Positions 1 to 5,753 of a stretch of 10,963 nt of DNA are shown here, piece by piece. How positions within the stretch are numbered: the stretch's first letter is position 1; the number at the start of each line of letters is the position of its first letter. The position numbers and the translations under genes were made by a program. The notes beneath the pieces were generated by a model. That model saw only the letters and a list, made by a program, of their open reading frames with translations, was not told the DNA's origin and made no database searches. The DNA is taken from the NCBI GenBank assembly GCA_024277485.1, contig JAJRVA010000150.1:1-10963 (forward strand), read 5' to 3'. The DNA is from Deltaproteobacteria bacterium (GTDB taxonomy: Bacteria; Desulfobacterota; Desulfobulbia; Desulfobulbales; Desulfobulbaceae).

Positions 1-567
1 GCGTTGTTTGTTAAGTCGGTTATACCGGCGCTGCAGCATGGGAATAACGACGAGCTCAAAGGGGTATATGCTTATGCTCAGCAGGGCCAGCAACGGACTT
101 AAGCTGAACATGAAAGCTAAAAAGACAAGAAAGGTGAGGATGCTGGTTACCGGGATGGCCAGCGCTCCGCCAAGAAAGAAACCAATGGCATTGAGCTCGG
201 CGGTCATGGCCGAGATGACGGTGCCGGGCTGCATCTTCCGGTAAAACTGCAGGGGAAGCTGCAGGATATGGTGGTAGAGTTCGTTGCGCATCGTCACCAG
301 GATCTTCTGGCCGATAATGGTCTGCAGGGTATTGATGATGTACTTGAAGACGCCGGCCAGTGTTACCGCGCCGATATAGAGGCCGCAGTACAGAAAGAGG
401 AGCTGTTCATCCTTGAGGTGGATTGCCTCGTTGATGATCCTTTTCTGCATCTCCAGTTGGAAAACCTTGAAAAAAAGGCTTGCCAGGATAAGGAGCAGCA
501 ACAGAAACTGCAGGGGGCGATGCCGCCTGAGAATCCAGTAAAATAAAGGGCGCTGGGTTATACGCAC
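1..567 (-). CDS. ABC exporter, membrane-domain N-terminal part (partial, cut by window edge)
   Basis: The 189 visible residues match the start of the six-helix membrane domain of type IV (MsbA/Sav1866-like) ABC exporters. A hydrophobic helix lies at about residues 18-38 and another at 57-80. The intracellular-loop pattern MRNELYHHILQLPLQFYRK (93-111), followed by G115 and the polar MTAELNAI stretch, corresponds to the family's R..L..HLL.LP..FF....G.l.sR...D. Further helices lie at about 130-152 and 157-178. The GTG start at 567 is chosen because GGAGGT (572-577) sits just upstream and translation in this frame begins at a typical exporter N-terminus. The nucleotide-binding domain, if fused as usual, lies beyond base 1. 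Substrate is unknown: lipid, peptide or drug are all possible. The gene is separated from the kinase by 131 bp and has its own candidate promoter, so it may be a separate transcription unit. Confidence 0.88.
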   Translation of the reverse strand, partial: MRITQRPLFYWILRRHRPLQFLLLLLILASLFFKVFQLEMQKRIINEAIHLKDEQLLFLYCGLYIGAVTLAGVFKYIINTLQTIIGQKILVTMRNELYHHILQLPLQFYRKMQPGTVISAMTAELNAIGFFLGGALAIPVTSILTFLVFLAFMFSLSPLLALLSISIYPFELVVIPMLQRRYNRLNKQR

Positions 568-571
568 GAAT

Positions 572-577
572 ACCTCC
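572..577 (-). promoter_or_regulatory. Shine-Dalgarno of the ABC exporter gene
   Basis: GGAGGT on the minus strand ends 4 nt before the GTG codon at 567. There is no nearby ATG in this frame (the first internal Met is about residue 40, inside or after the first helix), so this site decides the start. Confidence 0.7.
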
Positions 578-581
578 GGGT

Positions 582-598
582 GTTCAGAAATGCTGAAC
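582..598. repeat. Short perfect inverted repeat ahead of the ABC exporter start
   Basis: GTTCAG-AAATG-CTGAAC forms two 6-bp arms around a 5-nt centre, 15 bp upstream of the GTG start and just ahead of the ribosome binding site. It could be an operator or a 5' UTR hairpin. A further GTTCA half-site occurs at 626-630, within CCCGGCTGTTCA, which resembles CCGGGTGTTCA at 577-587. No regulator is identified. Confidence 0.4.
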
Positions 599-649
599 GT
601 GTGAAAAGGTGTATCGTGCCCGGCTGTTCAATGCAATGTTTTTTTCCAG

Positions 650-676
650 AATATACCTGGTCATGAAAATTTTCAA
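650..676 (-). promoter_or_regulatory. Candidate sigma-70 promoter for the ABC exporter gene
   Basis: On the minus strand TATATT (655-650) is a good -10 element. Upstream are two possible -35 hexamers: TTGAAA (676-671) with a short 15-bp spacer, or the poorer TTGTTG (679-674) with an 18-bp spacer. A perfect 12-bp AT-rich palindrome, TGAAAATTTTCA (664-675), overlaps the -35 and spacer region and could be a regulator site. A start near 643 would give a leader of roughly 75 nt. This is prediction from hexamers only. Confidence 0.3.
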
Positions 677-698
677 CAAAGTGTAAATAAAGGTGCTT

Positions 699-3380
699 TC
701 AGCCCGCATGTTCTTTGTTGCCTTCCACGGCCTTGCGGACCGAGGCCAGGAGTTTGTTCAGCGATATCGGTTTGTGCAGATAGTCTTTTATGCCGAGAGC
801 AAGGGCTTTTTCTTCACTGATACTTTCGCTGTACCCTGTGCAGAGGATCACGGGTATTTCAGGGCGCAGCTTTATCGCCCTGACAGCCAGTTCTTCTCCC
901 GTCATAAAGGGCATGGTCTGGTCTGTAACAATAAGGTTCCATCTGTCAGGCTCCTGCCGGAAGGCCTCCCATGCCTCGCGCCCATCAGTATAGTCAAAGA
1001 CCCTGTATCCCGCCCCTGCAAAGATGGCCCTCAGCAGATCCCTGATAGCCTCCTCATCGTCAACCACCATGATCTGTTCATTTCCTGCAACAATACTTTC
1101 CTGGACAGGAGGCGTGGCACTCGCGGGGTACTTTTCTTTTGCTATCGGGAGGTAAATGTAAAATGTCGTCCCGACACCGGGTTGACTCGTAACAGATATT
1201 CCTCCTTTCATCCCGGTGACAATGTCATACACGACGGCAAGCCCCAGGCCGGTGCCGCATCCCTGCTCTTTGGTGGTAAAAAAAGGGTCAAAAATGTCGG
1301 CAAGAGTTGCCTCGTCCATGCCGCAGCCCGTATCACTGACTTCGATCTGAACGTAGTTTCCTTCATCCAGGTCCAGTTCCGGGTAGTTTTCCGGGTTGAC
1401 GATAACCTCATGCATGGCAACGGTCAGCAGGCCCCCGGTATCCTGCATGGCCTGGTAGGCATTGGTGCACAGGTTCATGACAAGCTGGTGAATCCTGGTG
1501 GGGTCGGTCAGCACCGGCGCTGTGGAGGAAATATCCTGTACAATTTCAATGGTTGACGGAATGGAGGACCGTATCAGCTTGAGAGCCTCCTTGACCACCA
1601 GGCTGATCTGGAGGACGGCCTCCTCGCTGGTCTCTTTTCTGGAAAAGGTCAATATCTGCCTGACAAGTCCCTTGGCTCTTTCCGAGGCTTTTCTTACCTG
1701 GTGCAGGTCTCTGGCTAATTCGGAGTCGTCGCTGACCTTCATCTGGGCCAGCTCCGTGTAGCCGATAATGGCGGACAGGATGTTGTTGAAGTCGTGGGCA
1801 ATTCCACCGGCCAGGGTGCCTATTCCTTCCATTTTCTGGGCTTGCCGCAACTCGCTTTCCATCCTTTTCCTGCGGGTGATGTCAACCAGGACCGACTGAA
1901 TATATTTTTTCCCGTTGGCCTCAAAAGAACTGATATTGACAAGTGCATCCCGCAGTCTGCCGTCTGCTCTCTGTATCGTCCACTCAAAGCTCTGGGACTC
2001 TCCCTGCAGGGCCTTTTTGATCAGTTGCTTCGCTTGCACGCTGGAGTCGGATCCGTCAGGCTGCAGCAAGGGGGTGAGGTGTTCAGGCGGGAACCCTGTC
2101 AACTCCTCCCTGGTGCACCTGAAGAGCTCCAGGGCCTTCAGGTTGCAGTCCACGCAGATGCCGTCAGCGTCGCGGATTATGATTGCGTCGTTGGCCGACT
2201 CGAACAGGGCCCGGTAGCGGTTTTCGGTTTCCCGGAGCAGTTGTTCGGTTTTTTTCCGGTCGGTAATATCAATACCCACACTGAGCATTTCAACGAACTC
2301 GCCCTTCTCGTCAACTATTGCATTGTTGCTCCACTGGATCCAGACGCGCCGGCCATCCCGGCAGATATTTTCATTTTCATTGAGGGTGTATTTTTCCGGG
2401 GTTGTCAAAATGGCATCAATCATGGCCGTCAGGTCCCGGCCGGTTGATTCCTTCTCCGCCACAATAGTCCCGACAACGTTTTTGCCGACAATTTCTTCCC
2501 GCCGGAAGCCGAAAAGGTCTTCGCCGAAATCATTGATGAAAATGACCCTGCCCTCCTTGTCCCAGCAAAGAATAACCGAATTTGCGTGCTGGACGAGGCT
2601 GCGGTATTTTATTTCGCTTTTGTGCAGCTGTGCGATTTTGCCGGCAAGGGTTTGCTGCATCTGGTCAAAAGCCCGGGCAAGGGTTCCGATTTCATCATTC
2701 CCCGACACGTCGATCCGTTTCAGGCTGCCTTCGGCAAAATCCCTCGTTGCCCTGGTCAGCCTGGAAACCGGCTGCAGAATCTTGGTGATAAAGTAGAGCA
2801 GGGCCAGGCCCATGATGACCATGGCGCCGCCCATGATCATGATCAACTGGCTGCGGAGTTGGGTAAAGGCGGCAAGAGTGTTCTGCACGGGAACCGACCA
2901 GCAGAGTATCCACTGCCATGCGGGAAACCGGGCAAAGAATACCCACTGCTGCTTGCCTGCCGGATCCCGAAGGAGGATTCTGCCGTGATCCGTGTCAAGC
3001 CGGTCAATGGACAGGTAGGAGGCAAGCGACCTGTTGCCCCTTGGCAGGGAAGGGTGCAGGACAATGCTTCCCGACTCATCCACAATGAACGGGAAAACAT
3101 CCCCGTCAAGGCCGGCAAGATAGTTTTGCCGGAGTTCTTCAAGTGCGGAGTTCTTTACAGCGCCGATATGTACCTTTCGGGCCAGTGACGTTTGGAGCGG
3201 ATTATTTTTTTTCTCGAGTTCCTTGCGAAGAATTTCAAGCTGTTTCTCGTACACTGTGTTCTGCGACGAGTCAATAATTGACCGGACCCGGGTATTGACC
3301 AGTGTCAGAACGAGCAGGGACGTTACCAGGAACAGGCCCAGTACAAGCATGGTTACCTTGGAGGTGAGATTCAATCTCAA
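699..3380 (-). CDS. Membrane-bound hybrid sensor histidine kinase (Cache-like / HAMP / PAS-PAS / HisKA-HATPase / REC)
   Basis: An 893-aa kinase that would sense an extracytoplasmic signal, autophosphorylate on His and pass phosphate to its own receiver. Order: helix 9-29; Cache-like sensor region about 31-175; helix 178-202; HAMP about 200-255; PAS about 256-375; PAS about 384-505; HisKA with GIAHDFNNIL and acceptor H529; ATPase domain about 622-748 with N box N636/N640, G1 DTGCG (683-687), F box FFTTK (700-704) and G2 GTGLGL (709-714); receiver about 768-885 with acidic pair D774/D775, acceptor D820, T848 and K870. All key catalytic residues are present. The TTG start at 3380 is preferred because AGGGAG lies 6 nt upstream and the first helix follows at once. 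The frame stays open to 3605, but that extension is non-hydrophobic, Cys/His/Arg-rich and would overlap the upstream transporter gene. No separate DNA-binding regulator is in the window, so its output is unknown. By position it may regulate the adjacent transport genes. Confidence 0.9.
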   Translation of the reverse strand: MRLNLTSKVTMLVLGLFLVTSLLVLTLVNTRVRSIIDSSQNTVYEKQLEILRKELEKKNNPLQTSLARKVHIGAVKNSALEELRQNYLAGLDGDVFPFIVDESGSIVLHPSLPRGNRSLASYLSIDRLDTDHGRILLRDPAGKQQWVFFARFPAWQWILCWSVPVQNTLAAFTQLRSQLIMIMGGAMVIMGLALLYFITKILQPVSRLTRATRDFAEGSLKRIDVSGNDEIGTLARAFDQMQQTLAGKIAQLHKSEIKYRSLVQHANSVILCWDKEGRVIFINDFGEDLFGFRREEIVGKNVVGTIVAEKESTGRDLTAMIDAILTTPEKYTLNENENICRDGRRVWIQWSNNAIVDEKGEFVEMLSVGIDITDRKKTEQLLRETENRYRALFESANDAIIIRDADGICVDCNLKALELFRCTREELTGFPPEHLTPLLQPDGSDSSVQAKQLIKKALQGESQSFEWTIQRADGRLRDALVNISSFEANGKKYIQSVLVDITRRKRMESELRQAQKMEGIGTLAGGIAHDFNNILSAIIGYTELAQMKVSDDSELARDLHQVRKASERAKGLVRQILTFSRKETSEEAVLQISLVVKEALKLIRSSIPSTIEIVQDISSTAPVLTDPTRIHQLVMNLCTNAYQAMQDTGGLLTVAMHEVIVNPENYPELDLDEGNYVQIEVSDTGCGMDEATLADIFDPFFTTKEQGCGTGLGLAVVYDIVTGMKGGISVTSQPGVGTTFYIYLPIAKEKYPASATPPVQESIVAGNEQIMVVDDEEAIRDLLRAIFAGAGYRVFDYTDGREAWEAFRQEPDRWNLIVTDQTMPFMTGEELAVRAIKLRPEIPVILCTGYSESISEEKALALGIKDYLHKPISLNKLLASVRKAVEGNKEHAG

Positions 3381-3386
3381 AGATTT

Positions 3387-3392
3387 CTCCCT
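3387..3392 (-). promoter_or_regulatory. Shine-Dalgarno that fixes the TTG start of the histidine kinase
   Basis: AGGGAG on the minus strand is followed after 6 nt by TTG at 3380. A second TTG two codons downstream (3374) is a weaker alternative. No ATG with a comparable site is present between the frame's upper end and the first transmembrane helix. Confidence 0.6.
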
Positions 3393-3445
3393 GGTTGGAA
3401 AGACGACGTTATCGCAGAAGTGCAGACAAAATACTGTTCGTCTTG

Positions 3446-3475
3446 AGTATACGGCCGCATGAAGGGGAAAATCAA
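3446..3475 (-). promoter_or_regulatory. Candidate sigma-70 promoter for the histidine kinase
   Basis: Within the 107-bp gap after the transporter stop codon, TTGATT (3475-3470) and TATACT (3451-3446) are separated by 18 bp. They match the consensus hexamers at 4/6 and 5/6 positions. Transcription would begin near 3439 and leave a leader of about 60 nt. I see no terminator hairpin with a T-tract in the gap, so read-through from the transporter operon is also possible. Confidence 0.35.
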
Positions 3476-3487
3476 GGGATTTGTGCG

Positions 3488-5446
3488 TTAATATGCCATA
3501 TAGGAAAGGGATTTCAGGATCAGGGCAAAGCCCATGGCAAACATGCCGGTCAGGCCCATGCCGCAGGAAAATCCGGCCAACAGGACAGGCGCGTACTGCC
3601 GCCACATGGAGCCGTAGCGCTTGTAAAAATAATACCGGCCCAAAATGGCCCCGGCCACTTCCAGGATAATACCGTGCGGGGTCGACTGTCCCAGGCCCCG
3701 GACAACACCATAGATGAGCAGGACCGGCAGGCCGAACATGCTGAGGACCATGTACATCACGAGACCCAGGCCCAGCCCGGAAAACACGTAGTTTGCATTC
3801 AGGGCCTGGAAAAACAGGGAGTTGCCCTCAAGGGTCGAGGTCTGCATCAGCAGGGTGTTGAGGGCCTGCAGGTGCCACAGTTCCTGGGCGTAAGGGTAGG
3901 AACTTGACGGTATGGGTGCCAGGCGCCAGATGAACTGTGAAAAGAGCAGGCTGGAGATCATGACCACCGGAAAGACGATGAATTCCGCCTTGATGATGCC
4001 GCGGAAGGATGTGCCGGTCAGCTCCACCTCCCGAAAGCCCACCGTGGCCTCGCCATAGTTGTGGATGGGAATGGGGGCGTACCAGATTTCAATACCCTGG
4101 TAGCCGAAATATTTTGCCCCGGCAATGAAACTTGCCTCCCGGACCATGGGCAGGCTGACAAACTGGCCGGCTATACCTTCCATCCGCGCGGTAATATATG
4201 AAATTACAGGGGTATAGATAAAACCGTAGCCCAGAAAAAATATCCAGGGAAAGTTGGGGACCAGCCAGACACAGAGCCCGACATAGGAAAGGGTTGAAAA
4301 GAAATAGATAGCGATGGAGATCCAGAAATTGATATCGCCCCTGCCTGCCGGAGGGGTGAAGAGATCCCTGAAGCTGCCGCGGTTTTTGCTGCTGTTTTTA
4401 AATGACCAGACAACCGTCCAGATGCCGATGAGACCGATGGCCAGCCCCAGGCCGATACCGAAGCTCATGTAAAAGTCAAAGTTGTTGGCAAAGACCGTGT
4501 CAACGGTGCCCATTCCCTGGTGCCAGCGCTGGAGTATACCCTGTTTCCAGAGAATCGGGTTGAGGACCACGGTAATGATAAGCCCGATAAGACCGCCGAT
4601 GACCGCCCAGAAGGGCAGAACCATGCCGATGAACACCAGGCCGAGGTCAAGCTGGATACCCGTCGCAACGGCAGGCAGGGCCTCTTCGGTATGGCGGGTC
4701 AGCTCGATCCAGGGAATGGGAATAAGGCGGATCGGTTCCGTGAAAATGAGGCCGGAAACCACCGGCAGGAGAACGTAAATAGCGCCAAAGGCAAGCCCTA
4801 TGACACCGCCGATCGAGAAGACACGCCATTTCCAGCCCTTGTCCTTTTCATCAGCAGATTCCGCCAGGGCCATGGTTCCAAGCGCGCCGACCGGGGCCAT
4901 GGGGAAAGGCAGGCGTTCCACGTCAGAGGTGATCCGGTACAGGGCATAGCCCAGTCCGAAACGGTCAATACGCTGGATGATCTGGGAGCCGACAAGGAGA
5001 AGGATGGGAATCAGCCAGTCTCGATGGAAAAAAGTGCGCTCCGCCAGGGATGCTGAATCAGGGCCCGGTGCGATCCAGGATGGAATAAATTCCGTCAGGC
5101 CAAGCATCTTGGCAGCGTCCGACTGGACCAGGTACTGGCTCCAGAGCAGTCCCTGAAAGGGTGAGGCCAGGGCCGCCCCGGCCATGTAGTACAGGATGAA
5201 GATTTCCTGCTGCTTGAGGTTGGTGTGGGCCCGCTTGGCGATCTCGGCAAAAAGGATAATTGTGACCCAGCGAGCCGCAGGGCCGATACCTGAACCGATG
5301 ACCAGCTGCAGGTACATGGATCCGGGCATCATCAGGAAACCGATGAAGACGGCCCCGATAACGGTTTTCCAGTCAAACCCCTCTTCAAAATGATCCGGTG
5401 GCTTGAGGAGGTCCCGGTATTCTTTCAGTTCCTTGTCGTCGTACAT
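3488..5446 (-). CDS. OPT-like polytopic membrane transporter, related to the upstream DUF6785-like protein
   Basis: A 652-aa integral membrane protein with about 13 hydrophobic segments (for example 28-50, 56-72, 82-100, 143-160, 209-234, 265-297, 324-348, 399-420, 487-507, 553-583 and 619-645) and a short charged cytoplasmic N-terminus. It resembles oligopeptide-transporter (OPT)-type proteins. It shares ordered landmarks with its 661-aa neighbour: QLVIGSGIG (47-55), PSWIAP (122-127), WLIPILL (144-150), ERLPFP (177-182), and a C-terminal KRYGS (609-613) followed by a final helix. It is therefore probably a diverged paralogue and possibly a partner subunit. The ATG at 5446 directly abuts the repeat cassette and no GGAGG-like site precedes it. 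The next Met in frame (residue 39) is inside the first helix, so 5446 is kept. Translation may be coupled to the four-helix ORF, which ends 15 nt upstream. Substrate unknown; peptides are a guess from the family. Confidence 0.8.
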   Translation of the reverse strand: MYDDKELKEYRDLLKPPDHFEEGFDWKTVIGAVFIGFLMMPGSMYLQLVIGSGIGPAARWVTIILFAEIAKRAHTNLKQQEIFILYYMAGAALASPFQGLLWSQYLVQSDAAKMLGLTEFIPSWIAPGPDSASLAERTFFHRDWLIPILLLVGSQIIQRIDRFGLGYALYRITSDVERLPFPMAPVGALGTMALAESADEKDKGWKWRVFSIGGVIGLAFGAIYVLLPVVSGLIFTEPIRLIPIPWIELTRHTEEALPAVATGIQLDLGLVFIGMVLPFWAVIGGLIGLIITVVLNPILWKQGILQRWHQGMGTVDTVFANNFDFYMSFGIGLGLAIGLIGIWTVVWSFKNSSKNRGSFRDLFTPPAGRGDINFWISIAIYFFSTLSYVGLCVWLVPNFPWIFFLGYGFIYTPVISYITARMEGIAGQFVSLPMVREASFIAGAKYFGYQGIEIWYAPIPIHNYGEATVGFREVELTGTSFRGIIKAEFIVFPVVMISSLLFSQFIWRLAPIPSSSYPYAQELWHLQALNTLLMQTSTLEGNSLFFQALNANYVFSGLGLGLVMYMVLSMFGLPVLLIYGVVRGLGQSTPHGIILEVAGAILGRYYFYKRYGSMWRQYAPVLLAGFSCGMGLTGMFAMGFALILKSLSYMAY

Positions 5447-5447
5447 G

Positions 5448-5482
5448 TCAGGTGCCAGGGGTCAGGTATCAGGTGTCAGGAT
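5448..5482 (+). repeat. Heptamer array, distal end of the cassette (5 units)
   Basis: Five consecutive 7-bp units read on the plus strand, starting at 5448, 5455, 5462, 5469 and 5476: TCAGGTG, CCAGGGG, TCAGGTA, TCAGGTG and TCAGGAT. The first 26 bp (5448-5473) are the exact inverse of 5714-5739. The array carries the stop codon of the four-helix ORF (5462-5464) and lies next to the start codon of the following transporter. Confidence 0.85.
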
Positions 5483-5701
5483 ACAATGCGTTTCAAGTTT
5501 TGCCAGAGATCCGGCCGTTATGGATATATGTTGAATACACTCATTCACATGATGGCGCTGCTTTCCTTCGGCGATATTTGCCGGTACGGAAACAGCCGCC
5601 CGTCTCAGTTGGGAAATCAAGCTGTACATCTCCTGTTTGGGAAACCCCTGCGCCGTCAGTTGATAGCACTCAACAGCGATGTTCTTATAGCTTTGAATCA
5701 T
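5462..5701 (-). CDS. Short four-helix-bundle protein (S23 / 23S rRNA IVS-like family), C-terminally shortened
   Basis: A 79-aa protein carrying the family hallmarks: YQLTAQGFPKQE (13-24), a following SQLRRAAVSVPANIAEG core (about 30-46), and GSLAKLE near the end. The family forms antiparallel four-helix bundles of roughly 115-130 aa. This copy stops just after the third-helix signature, with its last residues (LTPDT) and TGA encoded by the repeat array, so the fourth helix is missing. ATG 5701 is chosen over the in-frame ATG at 5749 because AGGAGG lies 9 nt upstream and the extra 16 residues would be translated repeat. It sits between two transporter genes and is probably unrelated to transport. 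Cellular role in such solitary copies is unknown, and it may be a decayed remnant. Confidence 0.75.
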   Translation of the reverse strand: MIQSYKNIAVECYQLTAQGFPKQEMYSLISQLRRAAVSVPANIAEGKQRHHVNECIQHISITAGSLAKLETHCILTPDT

Positions 5702-5710
5702 ATCATTCTG

Positions 5711-5716
5711 CCTCCT
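5711..5716 (-). promoter_or_regulatory. Shine-Dalgarno of the four-helix ORF, built from the last repeat unit
   Basis: AGGAGG on the minus strand is formed by the variant final heptamer TCAGGAG plus the next G, and lies 9 nt before ATG 5701. A closer ATG (in AATGATATGA) runs into TGA after two codons and is not a usable start. Confidence 0.6.
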
Positions 5717-5753
5717 GATACCTGACCCCTGGCACCTGATACCTGACACCTGG
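5712..5753 (-). repeat. Heptamer array, proximal end of the cassette (6 units)
   Basis: Six consecutive 7-bp units on the minus strand from 5753 down to 5712: CCAGGTG, TCAGGTA, TCAGGTG, CCAGGGG, TCAGGTA and TCAGGAG. It begins at the base directly after the TAA stop of the 661-aa transporter. It is inverted relative to 5448-5482, so a transcript could fold a 26-bp stem enclosing the four-helix ORF. Confidence 0.85.

Larger units (their letters stand above)
5447..5753. mobile_element. 307-bp cassette: four-helix-bundle ORF between inverted heptamer-repeat arrays
   Basis: The interval between the TAA of the 661-aa gene (5754-5756) and the ATG of the 652-aa gene (5444-5446) is filled exactly by this unit. 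Each end is an array of 7-bp units close to TCAGGTR. A 26-bp segment is perfectly inverted between 5448-5473 and 5714-5739. The ORF between them belongs to the S23/IVS-type four-helix-bundle family, known from 23S rRNA intervening sequences and from dispersed chromosomal copies. The structure suggests a small passenger or mobilised repeat element rather than native operon sequence. No transposase and no obvious target duplication are seen, so mobility is an inference. Confidence 0.5.

Noticed and set aside
641..660. Rho-independent terminator after the kinase gene
   Set aside because: CCAG...CTGG is only a 4-5 bp stem, and the tract that follows in the coding direction is A rather than T. It better fits the promoter spacer and downstream region of the ABC gene.
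693..1556. 287-aa plus-strand open frame
   Set aside because: It lies antisense to the ATPase and receiver domains of the kinase, has no ribosome binding site or family-like motif, and its composition is what the complement of a GC-rich coding frame gives.
3381..3605. N-terminal extension of the kinase to an upstream start at 3605
   Set aside because: It would overlap the transporter gene by 118 bp and add 75 Cys/His/Arg-rich residues before the signal-anchor helix. The TTG at 3380 has a well-spaced SD.
5702..5749. Longer start (ATG 5749) for the four-helix ORF
   Set aside because: The added residues are translated heptamer repeat without resemblance to the family, and the internal ATG has AGGAGG at good spacing.
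5448..5753. CRISPR array
   Set aside because: The repeats are contiguous 7-bp units without spacers, in opposite orientation at the two ends, around an ORF; no cas genes.
5447..5753. Complete transposon or IS element
   Set aside because: No transposase motif, no clear target-site duplication, and only 307 bp. At most it is a non-autonomous or passenger element.
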